From Heterostelium multicystogenum (lineage: Eukaryota > Evosea > Eumycetozoa > Acytosteliales > Acytosteliaceae), in the NCBI GenBank assembly GCA_003667245.1, contig RCNN01000079.1:1-64000 (forward strand): a stretch of DNA of 64,000 bases, in the 5' to 3' direction. Within the stretch, counting starts at the first letter, position 1, and the number at the start of each line of letters is the position of its first letter. The position numbers and the translations under genes were made by a program. Positions 23,116 to 34,774 of the stretch are shown in pieces. The notes beneath the pieces were generated by a model that was not told where the DNA came from, made no database searches, and worked only from the letters and a program-made list of their open reading frames with translations.

Positions 23116-24581
23116 TTATGAGGACTTTAGTTTATCTTGCTTGTTGCTGTTCTTTGTTGCCTGTTGTTGCTGTTGCTGTTTCTTGGCCTTTTTGGCTCGC
23201 GAATTCTTGAATTCTTGGACAACTCCAGCAACTATAGGGAAACATACTGGTACAAATAGTGGTGTGTATACTGCATACTTGTGTTCGTCTGGGAAATAGA
23301 GCTGAGATAACATGTTTTTGTCAAAGAATGCTCTTTCGGAGGATGCCAGTGCTATCTTGGATGCTTGGAGTGCGCATCGGAGCTGATGGTTCTCCAGGCA
23401 GTGGTGTGCTCTGTCGAGTGCATCTGTGGCGTTGGCCACGAGGTGCTGGATGTTGTCTAGAACACGCATGTTGGGCAGACCGTCAATGAGTGCCGCCAAT
23501 GAAGTCAGTGTTTGAAGTGAGACATTCAGGTTCTCTTTAGTGTAGCGCTCAATCAATTCGTCAATGTGCGAGTCGCTGACACGCAGTTGCGCAGCCTCAT
23601 CGGTTGAGAGTGAGTAGAGACCGAGTAGCTCCTGCAATTGGTATCTGAATGTTGCCATTTCATTCTGCAGTTGGTTGCTGATATCCAAGTATTTCTCGCC
23701 ATTGTTGGCGACACTGCGCTATCGATGTTGTGTATGATGATTCCTCCCCACTGAGGAATGAGGAATGAGTTGAGGTTTGCATTGTTCTTTACATCTCTAA
23801 TGAAGAGTGGTGATTGATTCTTTTGTGAAGGAATGAATACAATGAAGTTCAAAGTTGGCTGATTCGTTGATGATGTACTATCTGTATGTAGATTGAATAT
23901 TGAACGCTATTAGAGTCTTGGCTGAAACATATCAAATTTGAGTTCAATTTACCTAAATTCCATTCGTTTGGATTAATATATTCAGACAAAGATTGTAAAG
24001 GTATATTATATTGATTTGTATCTTTATCAAACAATGGTGATTTCATAAGAGTTGCATAGTGCGCTACTTTTGATTGAATTGTAAAGTTTGCAATGTCTGA
24101 GATTTGTTCGATAAATGGTTCTAGTTGTGCTATATTGTTTAGTGATTATCGTTGTTAGTAGTTGATTTAGATTCAAGATGCTATTATAATGCGCTATCTA
24201 GTTTACATTTAAAAAGTGATGGGAAATCCCATCTTGGTATAAAAGGTGATGATGATGGATCTGCATTCAGGAGTGTAAAAGAAAGAGTGTATTCAGTTGC
24301 ACTTTTAACTATGGTGTCTCTGTTCTTGTTGTTATTGTAATTGCTATTTCTGTCACTTGATTTGCTACTATATAGATATTGTTTGAATTGTGGCCACTGT
24401 TGTTGTTGTTGTGTTGTTGCGTGTTGTCATTATTTGTATGGTTTATCAGCCTGTTAAAAGCTTGTATCTTTGAAAAGTCGACATTCGATCTATAGGTAGT
24501 TGTCGTGTGCCACCAAACAGGTATGCCAAGTGCAAACAGCACAATAAATGTTACAACAATCGCTACTCTTTTACCGGCCAT
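23116..24581 (-). CDS. pigS: PIG-S, GPI transamidase subunit, frame-shifted twice
   Basis: PIG-S is a subunit of the ER complex that attaches GPI anchors to proteins. The N-terminus (start 24581) has a membrane helix followed by GIPVWWHTTTTYRS, the family signature. The luminal part continues with EYTLSFTLLNADP, then across an intron (24206-24130) LEPFIEQISDIANFTIQS, then across a second intron (23952-23882) TLNFIVFIPSQ, SPLFIRD and FLIPQWGGIIIHNID. The C-terminus has ALQASKIALASSERAFFD, LYFPDEHKYAVYTPLFVP with the second membrane helix, and a K/Q-rich cytosolic tail. Frame changes occur in the N-rich loop near 24345 and near 23705 (after the NIDSA segment). Both introns fit in phase. It is divergent from the small heat shock gene. 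Confidence 0.9.
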
Positions 24582-25326
24582 TCATTCAACACAACCCTCC
24601 TATCTATCTATCTAACTATCTAACTATCTAACTATATTTGATTAGAGTTTTGGACACTCAAAGCTTGGTTATTCACAATATTTTAATTAGAATAAAAATT
24701 AAAAATTGACACAAAGTGACAATGTAAGCAAATAGTTTACCAAAATGGTAATTTTTACTAATTATGATGTTCACCATAGTTATAATGAATCTTATGATTT
24801 TACATTGGAAATGAATCTCAATTTGAACAAGATCTTTCCTCATTGTTGTACAACAAGAATAAAAATGATTATTATTAAATCATTACATATGATAGTACCC
24901 TCTTTGTTTACTTTGTTGTAACTAATGATCGATTGTTCAGTTACTCAATAGAGGTAGTGATCTTTGCTTCTAGATGTGTACACCACTACATGTGTAAAGA
25001 TTTGAGTGTATGTTTATGATCAGTGTAATAAATCCACTAAAGATAAAAATAGAAATATCATAGGAATAGAAATGTTAAAAACTAGAAATTTCATTGAAAT
25101 TGGTGTGAATTTTTAATTTTAATTTCCATGAGATTCACTTCCTAAAATCAATTATCTCATTTCCTGCAGGAATAAAGAAACTATAAAAGTGGAATCAATA
25201 AAATGTAATTCCAATCATCAAATACTAATAATAATAAAAATAATAATATCACAAATTATAAATAAGTCATAGTCTAATTTAAACTATTTAATATTCAACT
25301 CAACTTAAGTAATAATAATAATCAAA
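24582..25326. other. Divergent promoter region of PIG-S and small HSP genes
   Basis: A TATC repeat (24601-24637) is followed by AT-rich sequence and candidate heat shock elements near 25040-25100. No gene is seen. Confidence 0.5.
25084..25188 (+). promoter_or_regulatory. Candidate heat shock elements and TATA box
   Basis: GAAATTTC at 25085-25092 is a perfect nGAAnnTTCn dimer, with another GAA at 25096. The palindrome TTCCTGCAGGAA at 25161-25172 gives further inverted TTC/GAA units. TATAAAA at 25182-25188 lies about 140 bp before the small HSP start codon. Heat induction through HSF is inferred from the downstream gene. Confidence 0.5.
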
Positions 25327-25941
25327 ATGTCAGTAGCATTCTATTCACCATTTTTCACTAGCCTACCAAAGACTTTGTTCCAAATCAAAAGGAGGATCAA
25401 ACAATTATGTTGTCTCGTTGTTTGATGAAGATGATTTCTGGAACAATGTTTTGCTTAGATTCCAATAATCAGAACAAAGAATGGACTCCAAATGCTGATT
25501 ACATTGTTGACAAAGACTCCATTACAATCAAATTCGAATTGGCAGGTTTGAGGAAAGATGAAATCAATATTGACTTGGGAGAATCGACTTTAACTGTATC
25601 TGGAGAAAAGAAAGACACTCTCTTCACAAAGAAACAAATTCAAGAGAAACATGAAGATTCGCCCAGAATAGAAGATAAAGAATCTAGTCAGAATTCAAAG
25701 GAGTCGCCAGACAAACAATCAGAGGTTTCCAATAAATCAACATCACCAGAGACCAAGCAAAAGAAGAAAAATCTATCATAAATCTGAGATAGTCTATGGA
25801 AGATTCAAGAGAGTTTTCCAACTTCCAAAAGACATAGATTTAGAAAGTGCCTCCGCCAAGCACGAGGATGGAATTCTAACAATCACAATCAAGAGAGTCC
25901 AACCTGAGCCACCAAAATCCACCAAGATTCTTATTCAATAG
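25327..25941 (+). CDS. Small heat shock protein (Hsp20/alpha-crystallin), frame-broken
   Basis: Starting at the ATG at 25327 (MSVAFYSPFFTSL), the coding frame shifts to read GGSNNYVVSLFDEDDFWN (25391 on), then YIVDKDSITIKFELAGL, DEINIDLGESTLTVSGEKKD, a K/E/S-rich insert, and finally YGRFKRVFQLPKDIDLESA and HEDGILTITIKRV, ending at a TAG at 25939. This is one alpha-crystallin domain with beta strands in order and an insert in the middle loop, as in other dictyostelid Hsp20s. Such proteins are ATP-independent holdases. Three one-base shifts are needed, near 25385, 25465 and 25775. The gene may be a pseudogene or carry sequence errors; neighbouring essential genes suffer the same defect. Confidence 0.8.
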
Positions 25942-26615
25942 GTCAATTGAAATGTAAATAATGTAAATCACTCCAACCATCTCCAATGTATATTTTCCCA
26001 TAATCACATTCTAAATAAATATATAAATAAACAGTATATATTTAAATGAACTTTGGTCCTTACTATGTACTCCAATTTCCATTGATTTTTTTGGTAAAGA
26101 ACAATGATTCTTAATTTTCAATGTTTATTTTTTTCAAATTCGAAGAAAAAAAAAATGGGGATGATTTTCATGGGAGTATGAGCTGGATTTTTATAAAGTC
26201 ACCAGTGGTGGACTATTTGTGTTGTATGATAAGTCAAAGAAAGAAAGAGAGATGTTTAGTGATACGGAAGATAAGATATTGGAAAATGATGAACATTCTG
26301 AACCTAGAGATATTGATATAAAGGATGAGAAACGATAGGGATGAAGATAATACTGATGTACCCGACTATACACATGCGAATCATGAGCAACACAATCACC
26401 ACAGCCATGCTGCAAACAATAAGAAACAGAATAATAATATTGGCAATGATGACCCTAAAATGTACGCAGAACACAACATTATCATGTCGATTGTCGATTG
26501 TCGATTGTCGATTGTCGATTGAATGATTGTAATCACAACGAGACGACGACTTTGACTACAAAGAGAGACCTTATTAACTTCTTGGACTATTATATTGTAT
26601 AGGAAATCATCTGTT
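25942..26615 (+). other. Spacer with an unidentified possible coding remnant
   Basis: From about 26163 a frame reads FSWEYELDFYKVTSGGLF, LYDKSKKEREMF and an acidic stretch, ending at a TAG near 26337. A second frame then reads a His/Asn-rich segment (HANHEQHNHHSHAANN) to the heptamer repeat. The composition looks coding, but no start, splice site or family is recognised. It may be a decayed gene fragment or the upstream part of an unrelated transcript. Confidence 0.25.
26485..26521. repeat. TGTCGAT heptamer, five tandem copies
   Basis: Five perfect head-to-tail copies of TGTCGAT end about 95 bp before the MRE11 start codon. Confidence 0.9.
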
Positions 26616-28773
26616 ATGAAAATATTGGTTGCAACTGATAATCATCTTGGATATCTAGAGAGAGATCCGATTAGAGGAGACGATTCATTCAATTCATTTG
26701 AAGAGATTCTTCAATATGCACATTCGCTGAAGGTAGACATGATCTTGCTAGGTGGTGACTTGTTTCATGACAACAAACCTTCTCGTTCCTGTCTGTATCG
26801 TACGATAGAATTGCTTAGAAAGTATTGTCTTGGTGATAGCCCTGTGAAGATTCAGTTCCTTTCAGATCAAACCGTTAACTTTATGACAAGTAAGTACCTA
26901 CTCTGCTTGAAGTTGAGCCAAACTAATTAGTGTGCTCTATCTAGATTCCATACAGTGAATTATGAGGATCCAAATTTCAATATATCACTACCTGTATTCT
27001 CCATTCATGGTAATCACGATGACCCTACCGGTGAAGGTGGACTTGCTGCCTTGGATTTGCTGAGTGTTAGCAACTTGGTAAACTATTTTGGAAAGACAGA
27101 GAATATAGATGACATTTCAGTCTATCCACTGTTGCTCTCAAAAGGTGAGACAAAAGTGTCTATTTATGGTTTAGGTAACATCAGAGATGAGCGTCTCTAT
27201 CGTACGTTCCAGAAGCAACAGGTCAAAGATGATGCGTCCAATCGAATCAAAGGACGAGTGGTTCAATATCTTGGTGCTACATCAAAATCGTGTCGCACAC
27301 AACCCAAAGAACTATATACATGAGCAGATGATCGATAATTTCATTGATTTTGTTGTCTGGGGACACGAGCACGAATGCCTGATCAACCCACAGGCCTCAT
27401 CGATCGGTGAGGTTTCATATCACCCAACCAGGTTCTTCTGTGGCTACAGCACTCTCTGAGGGAGAGTCCAAGGACAAGTTTGTAGGATTGCTGGAGGTTT
27501 TCAAGAATCAATTTAGATTCAAACAGTACCCCCTTGCAAACAGTGAGACCATTCGTTTTAGACTCGATCGTATTGGCTGACAGCAAGATTAACCCAGCAC
27601 AGCAATCTTGAAGTACTCGAATATATAGAGGCAAAAGTAGAGTCAATGATTGTAAAGGCAAAGGAGAAGGCAAAAGGCAAGCCATCAGAGGCAATGCTCC
27701 CACTCATACGTCTAAAAATAGATTACACTGGTTACTCGACCATCAATCCCCAGAAGTTTGGAACCAATTTTACAGGTCGTGTTTGCAAATCCAAATGATA
27801 TATTGCTGTTCACCAGAAAGAAAGTTGCTTCGATCCCCAAGGCATTTACTGTAAATCCTTATGAGAACGATAAGAAAGATGACAAGATTAGAGTTGAGGA
27901 TTTTATTTCTGAATTCCTGGGTAATACAGCATCTGACCGTCTTTCAGTATTATCCGAAGCAGACCTCCATATAGCTCTACATAATTTCGTTGAGAAGGAA
28001 GAGAATGATTCAATTTTAAAGTAAGCCATCAATTTATCTACCATTGGACTTCAGACTCCACTTAACTAACACCGTTGTCTTTCAACAGTCCTTGTAAATT
28101 TATCGATTAACAATGCAACCGAATTTCTAAAAAAGAAAATAGCACCAAAGGACGCACATCAGACTGCTATTCACAAGGAGGTGGAAGAGCATTTACCACT
28201 GAATGTACTTGCTGTTGAAAAATCATCTTTACTATCAACTACAACCACAGCAACAACGACACCAGCAAAATCAAGCAAAGCAGTTAACAGCAAAGATAAA
28301 AATATGGAGGAGGACCACGATGATGATGCGCACAAATACGCAGTGGACGAAGATTTTGAAGAGGATCCCACAAGATGATCACCACCATGGTGGTGATGAT
28401 GACGCGTCGCTCAGCTCATCTGAAGATGAACTATTTAATATTAAATACAGACCTATTTAAAACACCAGAATCCAAGAAGCCAGCCAAAGTAAGCACTCCC
28501 AAATCATCTCCTAGAACACGAGCTTCACCCAAATCAGCGCCATCAACACCTTCCTCCGATGACTCGATTGTCGTACTATCAGACAGCGATGAGGAGTCGA
28601 AGCCAAAGAAAAGAGGAAAGAAACAAACCACTCCAACGGCAACAAAGAAATCTAGAAATAACCAAAAACCAACAAAAGTCGACCATATAAATCTATCTGT
28701 ACATTTAAAAATTCCACCTATTCTTTATTTTGTCATTCCTTTTGATTTCATCCATTCGATTATGTGCAAATGA
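26616..28773 (+). CDS. mre11: MRE11 double-strand break nuclease, frame-broken
   Basis: MRE11 is the nuclease of the MRE11-RAD50-NBS1 complex. The product starts MKILVATDNHLGYLERDPIR and carries the phosphoesterase motifs in order: TDNHLGY, GGDLFHDNKPSR, GNHDDPTGEGG, LVLHQNR and WGHEHECLINP. The capping and DNA-binding region follows, then an acidic S-rich tail (SIVVLSDSDEES) and a basic KKRGKK stretch. Introns are at about 26890-26943 and 28022-28089. Frame changes are needed near 26883 (a missing A would give NFNDKFHTVNY across the splice), 27230, 27415, 27580, 27775 and 28375-28460. All nuclease motifs survive, so the breaks look like read or assembly errors. The exact C-terminus is uncertain for the same reason. 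Confidence 0.9.
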
Positions 28774-28857
28774 TTGCCATCTGACGCCAAACTGGTGCAT
28801 GTCCGATTTTCTATCATCACTCCTATTTACATGGAGCCACTCAACAATCTCAAGTTC

Positions 28858-29423
28858 CTAGCGCGGCAGCTCTTTCAATGGGCGACAGAACGCAATCAGG
28901 ATATGTGTAGTTTTTTCCAAGCTTATTGGAGAGATATTCAATGAGCTCCAGGTTGTTCGATCAATCGACCGAGTAAGCATGCTTGTCAAAATGAACGGCG
29001 TGATATGCTCTTGGCACACCCCATATAAATAGACGACCAGTTCCATGTGGCCTTTTCTGCTGGCGACATTCATCCACTGGTAGACCTGATTGTTCAGAGT
29101 GGCGATATTGAGATGGTAGTTAATTGCATCGCCAACAATGCTCTTAATAACATCCAATCTATTGCGTTGGATCGCACTTTTCATGATGATCGAGGGGTCC
29201 TCTCATAGTGATTCTGCAGTTTATACTTTTGCAGCACCTCCAACAATTCATCATTATAGTTATACTGTACAAGTTGGCTTGGTTTGCTGGCCAACTGGGG
29301 CCAGCTGTAAACAACTAGCTTTAGCTTTATATGGATTTCCTTTATACATTTAAATACTGTTTCACGAATATAAATATTATTTATGATTCTGTTGAATGTC
29401 ATCTCTTCACTAACAAGTGCCAA
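28858..29423 (-). pseudogene. Truncated dictyostelid ankyrin-family fragment
   Basis: The start MALVSEEMTFNRIINNIYIR and the helical block CIKEIHIKLKLVVYSWPQL match the N-terminal type of the large dictyostelid ankyrin family. After a one-base shift near 29200 the frame continues with IMKSAIQRNRLDVIKSIV and VASRKGHMELVVYLYG, ankyrin-like units, and stops at 28858. Only about 190 residues remain, against over 500 in the intact relative at 7358-8974. A fragment or young pseudogene is the simplest reading; a short functional gene is not excluded. Confidence 0.6.
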
Positions 29424-30380
29424 TGACAGAGCACAGAGATATTAAAGGCTCAGGTTCTATGCTCCTGATGGTCGAGCCAATCTGATGGATCAATGCAACG
29501 CCAGAATGAGTTGCGCAATCAACCAATCAATGAATTACAATTGGAAGTTATAAGTATTTTCACAGTTGCTGAAAAAAGTAATTTTTACATCTGATAAGAT
29601 TCTTAAAAAAACAAAAACGAAGCGGTTGCACCCAACTTTACTCAACCACCACTATCTTTATATGTGCAATGTGACAGATCCAGATCCTGTTTAGGTTCGC
29701 TATCTTCGAAATTTTGATATTTAAAGTTCGTAGCACGTCAGTTATCTTACAATTAAATAAAAATTAATATTGCTGTATTACATGTTTGCTGGTTATTGGC
29801 TTTTTTAAGTAAATATCTGTCTATTCATCTGTCTATCTATCTCATTTCTAAACAAAGATTGATGGTGGTTGGGATTGGGTTGACAGATTTGATTGAAATA
29901 GTTCATCGAACATCGTCATCATAATCAGCATCATTAACCAATCAATATAATGAATGAATGTAGATGATTGTCTACACAATACATTCATTTAATATAATAT
30001 GTGAAAATGACAAAATGTCAAAGTTTGGTTTGTTGCCTACTAGAATATCATGATTTTTAGATTTCTATGGGTAACTAAAGATCCAAAAGAAAATCTACAA
30101 CAGTTGAATGTTGTTATCCGAAGTAACACCGCTCCTGGTATCTATCTACAATCAATCGATTAGCTAGTAGTATCTGTCAGGTGCACCTACGATATTTATT
30201 TGAAAGATAGAACCCACTGGGCGGGGCCTGCCTTTAAGATATTTAAACCTTACAGGATATTTCAAGATGTTGACATCTTGAGTCTAGAGAAAGCAAACGA
30301 TGCTTGTCTTCAATATAAATAATCATCGACAGAAGAATTACCAATTAGAAGCTAATCTTATCTATATATAATTTACAACA
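29424..30380. other. Spacer upstream of the G8-domain gene
   Basis: Upstream regions of two divergent genes. It is moderately GC-rich at 29440-29530 without a readable gene, and contains GATA/ATCT repeats near 29825-29845. A GC-rich element lies at 30214-30232. Confidence 0.5.
30214..30232 (+). promoter_or_regulatory. GC-rich box upstream of the G8-domain gene
   Basis: CACTGGGCGGGGCCTGCC is a GC-rich island in AT-rich DNA, about 150 bp before the start codon and followed by TTTAAGATATTTAAA. Dictyostelid G-box binding factor recognises G-rich elements of this type in developmentally induced genes. Function here is inferred. Confidence 0.4.
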
Positions 30381-33300
30381 ATGAATTGTATTGGAGTATT
30401 TTTGGTTGTTCTATTGTTTGGTACCAATGGGTTAGTCTCAATGATAGATGCTCAAACTACATTGGGGACCATTGACATCAACAGTAATGTTGTTTTGAAA
30501 TCTGTTGTCGATGTAAGATAGGTCTATTCCTTTGAATGTTGTATGCATGTTTTGACTTGATGTAGGAATGAACTGACTTTCCACAATTATCTAGACAAAA
30601 TATACGTTCCAATATGATTCCTCAATAACAACACCCAAGGTGACATTCAATCTTTTGAGCTCATCAAGTGCTTTTGGTGATCTTATTTCCAGTCCTACTG
30701 CAAGCGAAGTGCTTATTGGTTCAGGACAAAAGATTGAGGCTACCATTAGAGCACCCAACAACTACCAATTCAACTCCATAACTTTCCAAGCATATAGTAA
30801 GCTTCTATTGATATCTCAGGTCTTAAGTCAAACTCTATTGATATTCAAGGATGCGTTGACCCTAGTAAGTAAATAACTCTATATATATATACCATGAGTT
30901 CTTTACTTATCGTATTATGTTCAGGTTTTCCTATTAGATTTACCAATTTAATAACGAACCAGTTAACAGTTTGCTCAAAATCCAGTGTCACTGTTTCTGG
31001 ATTACAATTTATTTCAACTAGTGGAGTTGTGTCTATTACTAGCGATCAATCGGTTGACCTAAATTTCTTGTATCCATATGTAGGAAGTGTAAGTGGCTCC
31101 ACTGCTACTAACCTAACACCATCTATCACTGGACTATGCTCACTCAATGCTCCAGTGATCTCCAATAATAAGAAGATTGTTCAGGGTACTTGTGGCTCCG
31201 GAGGATCGAGCAGCGTCACAGTTACCGGTCTTACTGGCGTCACCATTATTTCACCAACTAGCTCTGGCTCATGTCCGACTCTATCAACATGGAGAGATCA
31301 AGAACCATCCCTGACATCACCAACTTCTCCATTAATCCCATCTACTATCCCACAATTCACTATCAACTACCCAGCCAATATTGCCTCCTTTGCAATGTTG
31401 TCAACTTATCGCTCGGACACTTCCTCCATCTCAAATGGATCGGGAAATAATGTTGGCGGAGTTTCTGTAGCCAACTCAATACGTGCTAAATTTGGTGGTC
31501 CATCTGAGTTCTATATTACATCCATTCGTGGTGACAAGTTCTTCAGAGCTGGCCAGAGTTACCAATTCAAATTTAAGGCTCTGCTTGGTCAAGCACCAAC
31601 TGCTAGCACACCATTCATTGGCTTCAGGGTTTGCATATACGATGGCCTCCAGGTTGATTCTGGAAGAATCTACTTGGAAGAGTTCCCGAGAGAACTTGTT
31701 TCATGCTACTCGGTTTCTGGTTCCCTTACTTCTACGACCAGTTGGACTAACTACCAAGTGTCATTCACTATTCCAGCAGCCAAGGATATTGTAAGCGGAT
31801 CGATTGCTGTACATACTAAATTCACATATGTCTATCCAAATGACCAAATTTTCTTCCTAAAGGATTTCGACCTCGTTGTTCCAGCACGTTCAACTACACC
31901 ACCAACACTATTAACCAGTGACAGTGAGCTTGTCACTCTCCGAAAACCACCAACTGCATTCACTCCCCAAAATAGAGCACTCTGCCCACATCTCCAAACT
32001 GATCTATTTCACTGGCATGATCCAGCAACATGGGGAGGTGCAGTTCCATCTCCATCTTCAGTCATCACACTCCCTGCCAACAAAAAGGTCCTCATCTCTT
32101 CTTGCTCCATCAGTGATAGTTCTGTTATTTTTTACAAGATTATTGTGCCACCAACCAGTGAGCTTATTTTTGCGGATGCACCAATCCAACTTAATATCAA
32201 GGACATCTATGTACAAGGTAAACTTCTCATTGGTTCAAAAGATTGTAGAATCCATTCCAACATCCAAATTACTTTCCATGGCGCCAGAACGACCACAGAT
32301 ACCATAACCGCTGGACTGGGAAGCAAGGGTATAGCTGTTTCAAGTACTGGATTTATATCGATTCAAGGAAAACAGTACAAGAATACTTGGACTAAATTGG
32401 CAGCTACTGCCTATCCAGATGAATATGTCATCTATGTTCAAGACTCTATCAACTGGGAGATTGGACAAAAAGTTCTAATAACATCATCTAGATACCACAT
32501 AGATCACCTTGTTGAAACAGAAAACGAAGTACTCACAATTGCTGCTATACAAGGTAAAACTATACAATTCACAACTCCAATTAAATTCTATCATTATGGT
32601 GGCCAAGAGTACCAAGCTGAAGTTGCTCTTCTTTCCAGAAGAATTTCAATTAAAGGTGCTTCCGACTCTGATGCCGAATCTTTTGGTGGTCACATTCTTA
32701 CCATGGGAAATGGTCAATTTGCTGGTATAGAGTTATCAAAGATGGGACAGCTGAACATGCGTGGAAGATATCCAATTCACTTCCATTTGGCAAACCATGT
32801 AACCAACAGTTACATTAGCGATTGCTCTGTATATGACAGCTACTATCGCTGCTTCACTATTCATGGCACACATGACTTACTTCTCACAGAAAATGTTGCT
32901 TACAATGTCAAGGGTCATTGTTACTACATCGAAGATGGTGTAGAAGAGAACAATACAATATCCTATAACTTGGTATCAAAAGTTGCAACAGTTGGTGCTG
33001 GAGCAGCTGGCAGTGGACAAGGTGGTGAGACATTTGTTGAAAGTGATACACTTCGCCAACCTGCTGATGCTAGTGCCTCTGGCTTCTATATTACCAATGC
33101 CTACAACAGAATCATTGGTAATAGTGCAAGTTCATCATGGGCATCCTATGCATTTGTCAAGCTTCCTAACTCAGTCGGGGCATTCAAAGATCAATTATTC
33201 AACCCATCTTCTAGACCCAATTTAGAATTCGATGGAAATACAGCTCATTCCATTGTCTCCACTTTTTACTTTGGAGCTTGTGTTTATGTAAGTTTACCTA

Positions 33301-34635
33301 TCATTGAAATTTAAATCCTAATCTAATCTTTGAATATTTATTTAGGTTGGAGGTAAATTGTACTATGAGCCTGGAGATACTAGATTATATTATATGTCAG
33401 GTAGAGATGAACGTGAAACCACTGATGCCAACGGTAATCCATTATGGATGAAATTTACCAATACAAAATCATATCTTTGTTCAGATGGTATTAGTCACTG
33501 GGGAAATAGAGTAGATATTGAAAGATACGAATCTCATGACAATCACAGATCTGCGACAGTGTTTGGTTCATCATCAATCCGATTTGCCATTGTCAATGGT
33601 AGAACTCCAAACTCTCTCCACCCATGGAGAATGGATCCACTTTTCATGGTACAAGGCTTCCAGTTCTATGATACTTGGACTCAAACAGTTATAACTGATA
33701 CCAACTTTAGAAACTTTATAAGAAACCCAGATTTCAATAACCAAACCGGATACCCACAATATCATGATAATAGAGTCTTTGTATCGATGACTCACTCTAC
33801 TTACTATAAACCACAAGGTATTTCAGTTGTCAAAAACATTACATATACCTCTCAAGGTACTTCCCAAATCATTGGACACACTGTTCAAGAAACGGATTCA
33901 AGTCGTTACTTTAATTTGATTGACACTGATGGAACTGCAACACAACGTTCAGGAACCCCAACAATAGTTGGTAGCCATTTGGACTGGTGGAGATTCGACA
34001 ACACTTGCCAATATCAATCCGATTGGAGAGCATGGTATTGCGACAAGGGATCTCGAGAGATTGGAAACATTGATCTTTTAGTTCCAGGTCTAATTGATCA
34101 GTGGGCTTTAAATGACAATATTGTTGGATACTCACATTTGTTTGGTCCAAACATTCCTTCATCTCCACGACGCTCATCAATTGTTAGTGGTAATGCCGGA
34201 ATCACAGGTGTCACCGGAATTGGTTGGTATGTCTACTTTACTGCACTCAATGGTGGACCGTCTTCATTCGACATTCACACACGTATGATTCCTTATGGTC
34301 AATACATTATCCTTGCACTCAAATACCCATCCGGAACAACTTTTGCTGGTAGGACAACATATGAGTGGTCAACCCAACAAAGATCTGTCCTCTCAAGTGT
34401 TACCAACTTTGCCTCGGTATTGAATGGAAATGGAAATCAATACTATTTTGATGGGAACCATCTATACATGAAATTAGTTAACCAAATGTTAACAGGAAAT
34501 GTTGCTGAGGAACAATTCATCAGAGGTGGTGCCAGATTATTCAATATTTACACTGGTTACAGATACCATGTAATAGCCACCTGCCCAAACAATAATTGTC
34601 AATCAACTGATACCATGCCTAATAAATGGGTATAA
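30381..34635 (+). CDS. Secreted G8-domain (CEMIP/TMEM2-like) beta-helix protein
   Basis: Exon 1 begins MNCIGVFLVVLLFGTNG, a clear signal peptide, and ends at about 30513. Further exons begin near 30595 and at 30953. The last intron is 33289-33345, after which the frame continues VGGKLYYEPGD to a stop at 34635. A G8 domain is at about 32000-32290 (FHWHDPATWGGAVPS, ITLPANKKVLIS). It is followed by a right-handed parallel beta-helix region with NMRGRYPIHFHLAN and VYDSYYRCFTIHGTHDLLL, the arrangement seen in CEMIP, TMEM2 and amoebal G8 proteins. The family includes hyaluronan-binding or hyaluronidase proteins in animals; the amoebal substrate is unknown. One frame adjustment near 30800 is needed between SITFQAY and IDIQGCVDPSFPIRF. 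The protein would be roughly 1300 residues and extracellular or lysosomal. Confidence 0.85.
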
Positions 34636-34774
34636 ATAATAAACTCAATCCATAACCTTGAAGTCTCGTTTTTGTTTTATGTAAATTATGTATTTAAAAT
34701 TTCTACAAATTTAAATATACTAATGGATTTACAAAATATTATTTATTAATTTGGACAACATATGAGGAGATAAT

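Noticed and set aside
19549..28773. Programmed ribosomal frameshifting as the cause of the broken frames
   Set aside because: The shifts are numerous, in both directions, lie at unrelated sequences and affect unrelated genes; indel error is simpler.
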